Shown: piece after piece, positions 7,109 to 15,005 of the stretch
Position numbering within the stretch: position 1 is the stretch's first letter
Layout of the letters: each line of letters begins with the position of its first letter
Assembly: GCA_964468725.1 (NCBI GenBank)
Contig: CAYXVU010000142.1
Span: forward strand, 1 to 15,961
Direction: 5' to 3'
DNA: 15,961 bases
From: CAYXVU01 sp964468725
GTDB lineage: Bacteria; Acidobacteriota; Blastocatellia; UBA7656
Notes under the pieces: model-generated
What the model saw: the letters and a program-made list of their open reading frames with translations, nothing else
What the model was told of the DNA's origin: nothing
Databases searched by the model: none
Program-made: the position numbers and the translations under genes

Positions 7109-10100
7109 ATGTCTTTCTTAGTGAAAATGAACCAACGGCTGCTGGTCATCAGCCTCGCACTCCTTTGTTGCCCGCTGACCGTCTGGTCACAGACGACCGG
7201 GCTTTCCGGGTATGTTGAAGATGAGCGCAGCGCGCGGCTGGCGCAGGTAACGCTTACGCTCGCCAATCTGGACACCGGGCTGACGCGCACAACCGTTTCA
7301 GATGAACAAGGCCATTATCAATTTACCTCCGTATTGCCGGGCGTCTATCAAGTGACGGCGCAACAAAACGGCTTTCGCAAAGAGGTAAAGACCGGCATAC
7401 GAGTGACCATTGACCGACCGGCGGTCGTCAACTTGACCTTGATCGTCGGCAATGTAACCGAAGAGATTATCGTCAACGCCAATCCTGCGCCTGTCGAGAT
7501 TCTGACGGCAGAGAGCAGCGGACTGGTGGATGAGCGCCGAGTGGCCGAGTTGCCGCTCAATGGCCGCGACTGGGTGCAACTGGCCGAGCTTCACCCCGGC
7601 GTAAGCCGGGCGCGCAGCGTCGGCTCCGGCAATACCAGTAATTCTGCCAGCGGCAGAATCTCAATTGCCGGACAACGCCCCAACGCTACCAACTTCTACC
7701 TCGATGGGACGGATGTCAGCGTCTACTCACAGGCGCGACCGCCGGGAAGCGTAGCTTTGGGATTGGTGCTCGGCGTCGAAGCGATTCGGGAGTTTCGCAT
7801 CGTCACCTCTTCCTACAGCGCCGAATACGGCGGTAAAAGCGGCGGCCTCATTGATGTCGTCAGCAAATCCGGCAGCAATGAATTTCACGGCAGCGCCTTC
7901 TGGTTTCATCGCAATGACGAGGTAGATGCGAGAAATTTCTTCGCGCCCGCCGAGTCGCCCGAATTCCGTCGCCATCAATTTGGCGGCAGTCTGGGCGGGC
8001 CGCTCAGAAAGAATCAGACCTTCTTCTTCGCCAATTATGAAGCCCTGCGCGAATTCAAAGGCGAAGCCTCCGGCGACATCGTTCCCAGTCTGGACGCGCG
8101 GCGCGGCTTTCTGCCCAACCCGACAACCGGCAGGTTGGAGTTTGTCGGGATCAATGCACAGGTACAACCGTTTCTGGAACTCTATCCGCTGCCCAATGGA
8201 GACGACTTTGGCAATGGCACGGCGTTGTGGACGGGCAGCGCCGACCGCGAAACCAATGAGGATTTCTTCACTGTCCGACTCGATCATCATTTGACCGGAC
8301 GCGATTCCCTCTATGGCCGATTCACCTTTGACAATAGCGATGCCTTCTTGCCTTTCGGCGGAAGCGCGCCATTTCCCGGCTTTACGCGCTCGAACGCCGG
8401 TCAGGATCGCACCTTGACACTCGAAGAGACGCATCTCTTTTCAGCAACTTTGCTCAACACTTTGCGCTTCGGGTTCAATCGGCGGGTGCGGCTGACATCG
8501 CCGACCGACCCGAATCCGAATGGGTTGAGTTTCTCGCTCATTCCCGGCTCTTCGTTTGGCACGTTGCGGGTTGGCGGGTTGGGCGCGCTCGGCAATTCCG
8601 GGCGTGCGGTCGCCGATCTGACCAACAACGTCTTTCACCTGACCGAGAGGCTGGCCTATGCGAAGAGTCGTCATAGCTTGAAATTCGGTCTGGATGTGCG
8701 GCGCGTTCAGATCAATGATCGGCTGGAAGTGGACGGCAACGGCACGGTCACCTTCACCAATGTGCGCAACTTCATTACCGGGCGTCCGAGCCTGTTTCGC
8801 GGCGCATTGCCGGGGGCCGATTTTCAGCGCGGCTTGCGATTCGCACAAGCCGCTTTGTATGTGCAAGACGATATCCGCGTGACCCCGACTCTGACCGTTA
8901 ATCTGGGATTGCGCTATGAGCCATGGACAAATGTATCAGAGGTTGATGGCAAATTGCCGGTGTTGCTCAACCCGTTGGCAGCGACCGGAGCGGAGTCCTT
9001 TCGACTGGCCGAAACGCTCTTTCAAAACAATCCGTCTTTGACGAATTGGGCGCCGCGTCTGGGCTTTGCGTGGGACCCGTTCGGCACTGGAAAGACAGCG
9101 ATTCGCGGCGGATTCGGCCTCTTTTATGATACGCCGTATAATGGCGACCTGATTGACCCTGTGGTCTTGGCTCCGCCCTTTGTGCAACCCGTCGAAGTTC
9201 GCAACCCTGGTTTTCCCAATATCCTGCAAGGAGCGAGCGCGTCGAGTCCGCAACTGGCCGCCGTATTGCTCGAATATGAAAATCTGCATTGGCCATATGT
9301 GATGCAGTACCATCTGGCGCTGCAACGCGAAGTGTTTGCCAACACCGTATTGAGTCTCGCCTACGGCGGGACGCGAGGAGTGCATCAGGTTTCCCGACGA
9401 GAGTTAAATACGCGCGTCCCGCAAATCCTCGCCGATGGTCGCACCTTCTTTCCGGCCAATGCGCCGAAGCGCAATCCCAATGTCGGCAGCTTGACGCTCT
9501 TTGCGACCGATGCCAGCGCTTGGTATGACAGCTTGCAGGTGAGCCTCAATAAGCGCTTCGCACAGGGATTCACGCTGCTCGGCAGCTACACCTTTTCCAA
9601 AGCGATAGACGAAGCGCCTCCGGCCATCTCTTTTACAGAGATTTCGGGCGGCCCGAAGATTCGCATGGACTCGGACAATCTGGCGCTCGACAAAGGGCTG
9701 GGCGCGTTTGACGTGCGCCATAACTTGGCGCTCAGTTGTCTTTGGGATGTGCCGTTTGGCCGGGGTCGCAGATTTGGCGGCGCTCGCGCAGGATGGATGG
9801 ATGGGCTATTTGGCGGCTGGTCACTTAGCGGCATCCTGACATTGGCATCGGGGCATCCCTTCACGCCGCTGATTTCGTTCAACAATTCGCGCAGCGGGGT
9901 TGCGGGAGCGACGGCAACGACGGTTGATCGCCCGAACCTCAAGCCGGGGTACTCTAACAATCCGATCACCGGTAAGCCTGAGCAATGGTACGACCCGAAC
10001 GCCTTCGAGTTGCCGCCCGCAGGGTTCTTCGGCAATCTCGGCAGAAATACGCTGATCGGGCCGGGCTTTTCGAATGTTGACATTTCGCTGATGAAAGACT

Positions 10101-10327
10101 GGCGCATCACTCATCTGTCGGAAGGATTCCGCATTCAACTGAGGGTCGAGTTCTTCAATGCCTTGAATCATCCCAATTTCGATCTGCCAGGCAACGTGCA
10201 AAACGCAACCTCTGCGAGTTTCATCTTCACGGATGCCAGCGGTCAGCCCAATCCGGCTGCGACCCGGCCGGTTCGCACGATCAATGAAGCGCGGGAGATT
10301 CAGTTTGCCGTGAAACTGCTCTGGTAA
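7109..10327 (+). CDS. Oar-like TonB-dependent outer-membrane receptor with carboxypeptidase-regulatory domain
   Basis: Outer-membrane beta-barrel for energy-dependent uptake, 1072 residues. The frame opens at 7028, but ATG 7109 has GAGG at 7097-7100 and starts directly before a signal peptide (LLVISLALLCCPLTVWSQ, cleavage near 27-28); ATG 7127 is a possible alternative. Residues about 30-118 form a carboxypeptidase-regulatory-like beta-sandwich (GLSGYVEDE, DEQGHYQFTSVLPGVYQV). The plug follows, with ELPLNGRDWVQL, RISIAGQRPNATNFYLDG and EAIREFRIVTSSYSAEYGGKSGG. The remainder is barrel, with NEFHGSAFWFHRNDEVDARNFF, many aromatic strand ends and a terminal Trp in FAVKLLW. This arrangement is typical of the large Oar-like families of Acidobacteriota. 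The substrate is unknown; related proteins are often assigned to glycans or peptides. It has its own promoter, so it is not obviously part of the upstream transport operon. Confidence 0.92.
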   Translation: MSFLVKMNQRLLVISLALLCCPLTVWSQTTGLSGYVEDERSARLAQVTLTLANLDTGLTRTTVSDEQGHYQFTSVLPGVYQVTAQQNGFRKEVKTGIRVTIDRPAVVNLTLIVGNVTEEIIVNANPAPVEILTAESSGLVDERRVAELPLNGRDWVQLAELHPGVSRARSVGSGNTSNSASGRISIAGQRPNATNFYLDGTDVSVYSQARPPGSVALGLVLGVEAIREFRIVTSSYSAEYGGKSGGLIDVVSKSGSNEFHGSAFWFHRNDEVDARNFFAPAESPEFRRHQFGGSLGGPLRKNQTFFFANYEALREFKGEASGDIVPSLDARRGFLPNPTTGRLEFVGINAQVQPFLELYPLPNGDDFGNGTALWTGSADRETNEDFFTVRLDHHLTGRDSLYGRFTFDNSDAFLPFGGSAPFPGFTRSNAGQDRTLTLEETHLFSATLLNTLRFGFNRRVRLTSPTDPNPNGLSFSLIPGSSFGTLRVGGLGALGNSGRAVADLTNNVFHLTERLAYAKSRHSLKFGLDVRRVQINDRLEVDGNGTVTFTNVRNFITGRPSLFRGALPGADFQRGLRFAQAALYVQDDIRVTPTLTVNLGLRYEPWTNVSEVDGKLPVLLNPLAATGAESFRLAETLFQNNPSLTNWAPRLGFAWDPFGTGKTAIRGGFGLFYDTPYNGDLIDPVVLAPPFVQPVEVRNPGFPNILQGASASSPQLAAVLLEYENLHWPYVMQYHLALQREVFANTVLSLAYGGTRGVHQVSRRELNTRVPQILADGRTFFPANAPKRNPNVGSLTLFATDASAWYDSLQVSLNKRFAQGFTLLGSYTFSKAIDEAPPAISFTEISGGPKIRMDSDNLALDKGLGAFDVRHNLALSCLWDVPFGRGRRFGGARAGWMDGLFGGWSLSGILTLASGHPFTPLISFNNSRSGVAGATATTVDRPNLKPGYSNNPITGKPEQWYDPNAFELPPAGFFGNLGRNTLIGPGFSNVDISLMKDWRITHLSEGFRIQLRVEFFNALNHPNFDLPGNVQNATSASFIFTDASGQPNPAATRPVRTINEAREIQFAVKLLW

Positions 10328-10577
10328 TCCGGCTCTGCAATCCATCTGCAAATGAACTGGCCGGTAAAGGAAAGCGTTCATGGCGAGAGCCTCTCTGTCT
10401 TCCCTCTCGTAGAGTTGGGCAGAGAGAAGTCGGGTACAGACACACGCAGATGCGACAGGGTTTCAGCGATCAATCAATCGCCTTCGCGTTTAACTTTGCC
10501 ATCCGCGTGCAACTCTTTTCGAGAATAAAGTAGTCTGATGTGGTCGTCTGATCGGCGCTCTTCTTGAAGGTTCAACT

Positions 10578-10606
10578 TTGCCGGTCGTGGGTAAAAATGG
10601 AATAAT
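10578..10606 (+). promoter_or_regulatory. Putative promoter immediately upstream of the sulfotransferase-like gene
   Basis: TTGCCG (10578-10583) and AATAAT (10601-10606) are 17 bases apart, matching consensus at 4/6 and 5/6. The ATG at 10616 is only 9 bases past the -10 element, so the mRNA would be leaderless or nearly so. That agrees with the absence of a well-spaced Shine-Dalgarno sequence. The rest of 10328-10577 holds only weak hairpins and no gene I can support. Confidence 0.45.
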
Positions 10607-10615
10607 GCTTCGGCT

Positions 10616-11188
10616 ATGAATCAGGAAATCATAACCATCGTTTCCGGGCTGCCGCGTTCGGGGACTTCGATGATGATGAAGATGTTGGCGGCGGGTGGTA
10701 TCGAGCCGGTCACCGATAACCTTCGACAAGCCGATGAAGATAATCCCAAAGGCTATTTGGAAGTCGAAAAGATCAAAGAGCTAGCCAAAGATAATTCTTG
10801 GGTCGGCGAAGCCAAAGGCAAAGTTATCAAAGCTATCTCCGCGTTGCTCAAACATCTGCCGTCTGAGCATCATTACAAGATCATCTTCATGCGCCGCAAG
10901 ATGGGGGAAATTCTGGCATCGCAAAAACAGATGCTCATTCGCAGAGGCGAGCCAACCGATAAGGTCAGCGATGAGGTGATGGCCAACCTCTTCGAGAAAC
11001 ACCTCAAAGAGATTGAGGCCTGGCTTGCCGCACAACCCAATATGGATGTCATCTATATCAGCTACAACGAAACCTTGACCGACGCGCAACCCAGCCTTGC
11101 CAAGATCAATGAATTTCTCGGCGGCGACTTGAACACCCAAGCGATGATCGAAGTGGTCGATCATTCATTGCATCGGCAGCGACGGTAA
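10616..11188 (+). CDS. Short sulfotransferase-like P-loop protein
   Basis: 190 residues. The N-terminus IITIVSGLPRSGTSMMMKML (residues 5-24) is the phosphosulfate-binding P-loop of PAPS-dependent sulfotransferases (GxPRSGTS). A strand HYKIIFMRRKMGEILASQKQML near residues 86-105 fits the segment that in this fold holds the Arg/Ser binding the 3'-phosphate of PAPS. VIYISYNETL (about 144-153) corresponds to the later core strand. The protein is shorter than typical sulfotransferases of 250-350 residues, with little room for an acceptor-binding domain, so the substrate may be small or the protein may have another nucleotide-dependent role. ATG 10616 lacks a clear ribosome-binding site, and a promoter lies just ahead of it. 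The kinase gene follows 95 bp downstream on the same strand; a functional link is unproven. Confidence 0.75.
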   Translation: MNQEIITIVSGLPRSGTSMMMKMLAAGGIEPVTDNLRQADEDNPKGYLEVEKIKELAKDNSWVGEAKGKVIKAISALLKHLPSEHHYKIIFMRRKMGEILASQKQMLIRRGEPTDKVSDEVMANLFEKHLKEIEAWLAAQPNMDVIYISYNETLTDAQPSLAKINEFLGGDLNTQAMIEVVDHSLHRQRR

Positions 11189-11283
11189 GCTCGACTTTCC
11201 GCTGCGCCGCCGCATACGAGCAAAGCCAATCTACCTGCCTGTCAGCCGCGATTTGCCTTGCTCGTCCCAATCGGCTCAAACCC

Positions 11284-13431
11284 ATGACATTGGCAAATAT
11301 CACAGGACAGATACTCGATGACAAATACCGCATCGAGCAAGAACTCGGCAAAGGCGGCATGGGGTCTGTCTACTATGCAACCCATCTCGGCACTGGTCGC
11401 CCGGTCGCGCTCAAAGTCATCGCGCCGCAGTTCATGAACCAGGATGAGTTTGTCGAACGCTTTCGCCGCGAAGCCAAAGCCGCAGGCCGCTTGCGCCATC
11501 CCAACGTTGTGGATGTCACCGATTTCGGTTTTGCCCACACCCCATCGGGACAGGTCGCTTACTTAGTGATGGAGTATTTGGACGGCTGCACGCTGGCCGA
11601 AGTCTTAGCCGAAGAGTCGCAACTGTCGCTCGCCTGGGTGATTGATATTTTGGAGCAAGCCTGCTCGGCAGTTGATGAAGCCCATCGGCAGGGCATCATT
11701 CATCGGGATTTGAAGCCCGACAACATCTGGCTGGAACCGAATCGGCGCGGCGGCTACACCGTCAAAGTTCTGGATTTCGGATTGGCCAAACTGGCCGAAC
11801 CGACTGCGCCTTTGGTTGGCGAGGCGATGACGGCAAACTCCGATGGGGAAAATGCTGAAGCCAGTTCCCTTCCCCCCTTGCTGCGACCGGATGCACAGTT
11901 CATCTCCCATCCCGGCAGTCGAACAGCCGCTACGCCCTCATCCGACTCGCCCTCCGCCGCTGCCCGCGAAGAGGAACAGACCCGCATCTTCGTTCAGTCA
12001 ACCGATCCGGCTGTTGCGGGCAACGAAAACGAAACCCGCATTCAACAGGCTACTACCCTGGTCGAAGAGCAGACGCGCATACAACCGCCGATGGCAGCGG
12101 AAGATTCCGATACGCGCCTGCTCACCCCTCCAAGCCAAGAGAGGGATGCGACGCGCATTCTCAACGAGCCGACGCAAGACCTCCATCCGGCACAGGTGAC
12201 CGCGCCCGCCGACGGATTGACGCGCGTCGGTTCGATATTGGGCACGCCGATCTATATGTCGCCCGAACAGTGTCGAGGCGATGCCCTCGATACGCGGTCG
12301 GATATTTACAGTCTCGGCGTGATTGCTTACCAGATGTTGTGCGGCGTGCCGCCTTTCAAAGGCGAGATGATGACTCTGATGCGTTTGCACGTAGAGGTTG
12401 CGCCGCCTTCACTCAGAGAAAAGAATTCGAAGATTTCCAAGCGCGTCGAAAGACTGGTGCTCGCCTCGCTTGCCAAAGACCCGGCAGCGCGCCCGGCGAG
12501 CGCCGCCGGATTTGCCGCCGCCTTGCGTGCCAGCGCCGAAGGCACTGGCGCGTTGGTGCGCCGCGCTCTGATGTTTTACGCTGAACGCTTCCCGAAATTC
12601 TTCAAAGTTTCGATTCTCACACACGCGCCGATCCTCTTGCTTCAGTTCGTCGGCATCACCCTTGAGGTCTTCAAAGCCAAAGAGGTGTTTTCCCCGCTGA
12701 CGATGAACATCTTGACTGGGTCGCTCGGTCTGGTCGCTTTCTTTGTGAACTTCTTTGCCGCTTCGATTCTAGCAGGCATGACGATTCGCATGGTCACGCA
12801 ACTGATGCTCACCCCGTTGCGCCCCATTCAGTTGCGTTCTATCTATGCGGCGCTGAAGAAGCGGTTCTGGCCGCTGGTCAAGACCAGCATGATGGTATCG
12901 TTCGTCTGTTTTCTCGGCCTCATTTTGTGTGTCATTCCGGGCGTCATCCTCTTTGTCAATTATGCGCTCTATGCGCCGGTCTTGATGATGGAAAATCTGA
13001 AAGGTCGCGCTGCCATGCGTCGTTCGAAAGAGTTGACTCGGCGTTCGCGTTTGACAGTTTTGGGAACCATCGTTGTGCAGTGGTCGCTGCCGCTGCTCAC
13101 CTCGATCACGGTCGGCGTCATATTAGGTCTGACAACCAAACTGTCAGGCATACCCTACGCCAAAGAGATTACGGCGTCCGGAGGGCAACTGGTGTCGGTC
13201 ACCTTCAACATTCTCTTCACGCCGCTGATTGCCGCCCTCAACGCGCTGCTCTATTTCAAGATGCGCAATTTGGGAGGCGAAACCCTGACCGAAGTGCTCA
13301 ATCAACTCGACGAAGAAGAGACGCCGCGCAGTCAGTGGCAACAACGCATACGCGAGCGGTCACAATCGCGCACTTCGTTCGGCACGCGCATCAGCGATAC
13401 ACGAAGAACGCCTGCTCAGAGCAACTTGTGA
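11284..13431 (+). CDS. Hanks-type Ser/Thr protein kinase with repeat-bearing activation-loop insert and C-terminal membrane domain
   Basis: 715-residue membrane-anchored signalling kinase. Catalytic elements are complete: glycine loop LGKGGMGSV (21-29), VALK with Lys44, HRDLKPDN with Asp142, DFG at 164-166 and GTPIYMSPEQ (320-329). DFG and SPE are about 160 residues apart, where bacterial kinases usually have 20-30. The extra segment is low-complexity and acidic and carries Thr-Arg-[Ile/Leu/Val] motifs at T233, T251, T264, T277 and T290. The canonical loop Thr313 sits in the same motif (LTRVGSILGTP). The kinase core ends near residue 420. From about 440 onward there are five to six hydrophobic segments, with SKELTRRSRLTVLG resembling DUF975 or glycerophosphodiesterase-type membrane domains. 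There is no extracellular sensor domain. ATG 11284 lacks a clear ribosome-binding site, but the MTLANITGQILDDKYRI start fits the family. Confidence 0.92.
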   Translation: MTLANITGQILDDKYRIEQELGKGGMGSVYYATHLGTGRPVALKVIAPQFMNQDEFVERFRREAKAAGRLRHPNVVDVTDFGFAHTPSGQVAYLVMEYLDGCTLAEVLAEESQLSLAWVIDILEQACSAVDEAHRQGIIHRDLKPDNIWLEPNRRGGYTVKVLDFGLAKLAEPTAPLVGEAMTANSDGENAEASSLPPLLRPDAQFISHPGSRTAATPSSDSPSAAAREEEQTRIFVQSTDPAVAGNENETRIQQATTLVEEQTRIQPPMAAEDSDTRLLTPPSQERDATRILNEPTQDLHPAQVTAPADGLTRVGSILGTPIYMSPEQCRGDALDTRSDIYSLGVIAYQMLCGVPPFKGEMMTLMRLHVEVAPPSLREKNSKISKRVERLVLASLAKDPAARPASAAGFAAALRASAEGTGALVRRALMFYAERFPKFFKVSILTHAPILLLQFVGITLEVFKAKEVFSPLTMNILTGSLGLVAFFVNFFAASILAGMTIRMVTQLMLTPLRPIQLRSIYAALKKRFWPLVKTSMMVSFVCFLGLILCVIPGVILFVNYALYAPVLMMENLKGRAAMRRSKELTRRSRLTVLGTIVVQWSLPLLTSITVGVILGLTTKLSGIPYAKEITASGGQLVSVTFNILFTPLIAALNALLYFKMRNLGGETLTEVLNQLDEEETPRSQWQQRIRERSQSRTSFGTRISDTRRTPAQSNL
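11935..12234 (+). repeat. Degenerate protein-level repeat in the kinase activation loop (xxxTR[I/L/V])
   Basis: Within the kinase, EEEQTRI, NENETRI, EEQTRI, DSDTRL, RDATRI and DGLTRV place Thr at residues 233, 251, 264, 277, 290 and 313. Four successive Thr residues are exactly 13 apart (251, 264, 277, 290). An acidic or polar residue precedes each motif. The DNA copies are not identical, so the pattern is kept at protein level. Confidence 0.8.
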
Positions 13432-13456
13432 GAGACAGGTAAAGGCCGCCGCCTTG

Positions 13457-13885
13457 TAGGTCGCAAGACACGCGGTCACGGCGCTCTATGAAGTTATCCC
13501 TGCCGACACAGCAGCCACGCTGCCAAAAGTCGAAGACTTGAAATATCAAACCCGAACTGTGAAACCAGAAGCCTATGCGATTGATGAAGTACTGCGCGTC
13601 AAAATGCGCTACAAACACCCGCGCGCCGATAACAGCCGCATCGCGTCGGTGACCGTCAGCGATCAGCACCAACCCTTAGATGCCGCGTCCGCAAACTTCA
13701 AATTCGCCGCTGCCGTCGCAGAGTTTGGACTGCTGCTCAGAGACTCGAAATTCAAGGCGCAAGCCTCGCACGACAATTGTTTGACGTTGGCCCGACAAGC
13801 GGTGGGTGAAGACAAGGATGGCTATCGCAAAGAGTTCCTTCTTTTGGTCGAAAGGAGTAAAAATCTGCCGCGCCGCGACGGGTGA
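13457..13885 (+). pseudogene. 5'-truncated remnant of a YfbK-type von Willebrand factor A protein (C-terminal DUF3520-like part)
   Basis: From about 13469 to the stop at 13885 the frame reads VTALYEVIPAD, then VLRVKMRYKHP, then FKFAAAVAEFGLLLRDSKFK and GEDKDGYRKEFLLLVERS. This is the usual C-terminal end of YfbK-like proteins (VTALYE...LRYK...FAAAVAxFGxLLRDS...GYRxEF). The vWA domain and N-terminal part, some 350-450 residues, are missing. An in-frame TAG sits at 13457-13459 directly upstream of the homology, and the sequence before that belongs to no recognisable frame. The TTG at 13538 lies inside the conserved region and has no ribosome-binding site, so a real small gene is unlikely. The 3' frame is still open for about 140 codons, which suggests recent loss. 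The remnant lies just downstream of the kinase gene, on the same strand. Confidence 0.75.
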
Positions 13886-13911
13886 GGCCCGATTGCCGAG
13901 CGCGTAGCCTC

Positions 13912-14988
13912 TCACTGTTTCTTTCGCGCCTTGATCTTTTGATTGGTGGTCGCCAGTTCGACGAGCAAGCGTTCGAGTTCCGCTTCGTACTCTTCGGCTT
14001 TCATCTCATCTTTGCGCGCTTTGAGTTTTTCGATCTCTTGTTCGAGCCGCTGGCGATCTTCCAGCAATTTGAAGACTTCGGCATCGGCGTTGGCTTCTTC
14101 AAGCGTCTTCGAATCGAAATAGGTCGTCCGCGCCAACCCTCCGTCGCCGCCGGTTCCTTCTTCGTGGCCGACGCCGTCTCCATTATCGTCAATCAAAGCA
14201 TGCTCGGTTGCCAAGCGGGTCTTCTGCTTATACCAATCCGCTGTCTGTTTGCTGGCATACGTGAAGAGTTCCATCAACGAGGTGCGCCCGCTCTTATCCA
14301 AATCGGCAGACTGCGAAGTGAGTGCAGTAATGAAGTGCTCGGCAAAGATGGTGACATTTTGCTCATTGCCGCTGCGAGTGGCGGTAATCAGGACGCGGTC
14401 TTTGCTCGACAGCGGTTTGATGAATTCGCCCGACGAACTGGCCGTATTGACGACGACGATGCGCCGCGTCGGCAAGCCATCCAGTAAGCTGGCGTAATCT
14501 TTCGTCGTCAGGTCGGGGCCGACCAGATTGAACTTCGCTTGCTGCCCGTCGAATGAACCATGCCCGATCAAAATGAGGGCGATGAAACTCTCTGCCGTTG
14601 CCGCCGCTTTGATAGCCGTCAGGGCTTTGCGAACTTCATCAGCAGTCGAACGCGCAATGTTGGTGATGTTACCGTTCTCCGGGCCGCCCGTTGCGTTTTC
14701 CGTCAGCAGATAGACTTGCTTTTCATCGAAGCCCAATTTGTTGGTGAAGGCGTCATAGATTTGCGAAGCCTGTGTAGTGAATTTCTTCGTATAGGCTTCC
14801 TCCCCGCCCACGCCGGAGACGATGATGGCGAACTTCTTCGGGTCAACCGTCGCGCGTTGCGGTTTACTCGCCTCGGCCTGTGCCGATGCGGCGCTCGATG
14901 ATGGCGATTGCGGCGCAGCGCTATGGCCGCAGGCGCAAAGCAAGACACAGATCAGCAACAGCGTGGAGGCAAATCGGGTTGGTTTCAT
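13912..14988 (-). CDS. Caspase/legumain-fold lipoprotein with Ser at the expected catalytic Cys position and a C-terminal coiled coil
   Basis: 358 residues from ATG 14988 (AAGG 5 bases upstream); ATG 14991 adds one Met. The N-terminus is a lipoprotein signal, LLLICVLLCAC, with Cys20 as likely anchor, then a Ala/Ser/Pro-rich linker. The core resembles peptidase clan CD (C13, caspase-like): FAIIVSGVGG, then LILIGHGSFDG with the dyad His143, then RRIVVVNTASSSGEF, where A-S184-S-S-G aligns with the A-C-E-S-G of legumains, and DRVLITATRSGNEQN. The nucleophile position is therefore Ser, so it is either inactive as a Cys protease or chemically altered. LIDDNGDGVG follows near residue 285. The last 60 residues are a charged coiled coil. 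It lies 14-17 bp downstream of the PF07090-like gene on the same strand, so the two are co-transcribed. Confidence 0.8.
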   Translation of the reverse strand: MKPTRFASTLLLICVLLCACGHSAAPQSPSSSAASAQAEASKPQRATVDPKKFAIIVSGVGGEEAYTKKFTTQASQIYDAFTNKLGFDEKQVYLLTENATGGPENGNITNIARSTADEVRKALTAIKAAATAESFIALILIGHGSFDGQQAKFNLVGPDLTTKDYASLLDGLPTRRIVVVNTASSSGEFIKPLSSKDRVLITATRSGNEQNVTIFAEHFITALTSQSADLDKSGRTSLMELFTYASKQTADWYKQKTRLATEHALIDDNGDGVGHEEGTGGDGGLARTTYFDSKTLEEANADAEVFKLLEDRQRLEQEIEKLKARKDEMKAEEYEAELERLLVELATTNQKIKARKKQ

Positions 14989-15005
14989 CATCACCTTGAA
15001 CGGGG

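Noticed and set aside
7727..8434. 235-residue open frame opposite the TonB-dependent receptor
   Set aside because: Low-complexity antisense shadow of a well-supported gene; no recognisable domain.
10391..10426. CTCTCTG...CAGAGAG inverted repeat after the receptor gene as a terminator
   Set aside because: Only 7 bp with a 22-base loop, and no T run follows.
10466..10481. GCGAT/ATCGC hairpin upstream of the sulfotransferase-like gene
   Set aside because: Five base pairs with a 6-base loop is expected by chance and has no T tract or nearby regulatory context.
13538..13885. Independent 115-residue gene starting at TTG 13538
   Set aside because: The YfbK-like similarity extends upstream of this TTG and there is no ribosome-binding site, so it is better explained as a remnant.
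13882..14487. 201-residue plus-strand open frame opposite the caspase-like lipoprotein gene
   Set aside because: Phe/Leu-rich antisense of a charged coiled coil; no ribosome-binding site or conserved motif.
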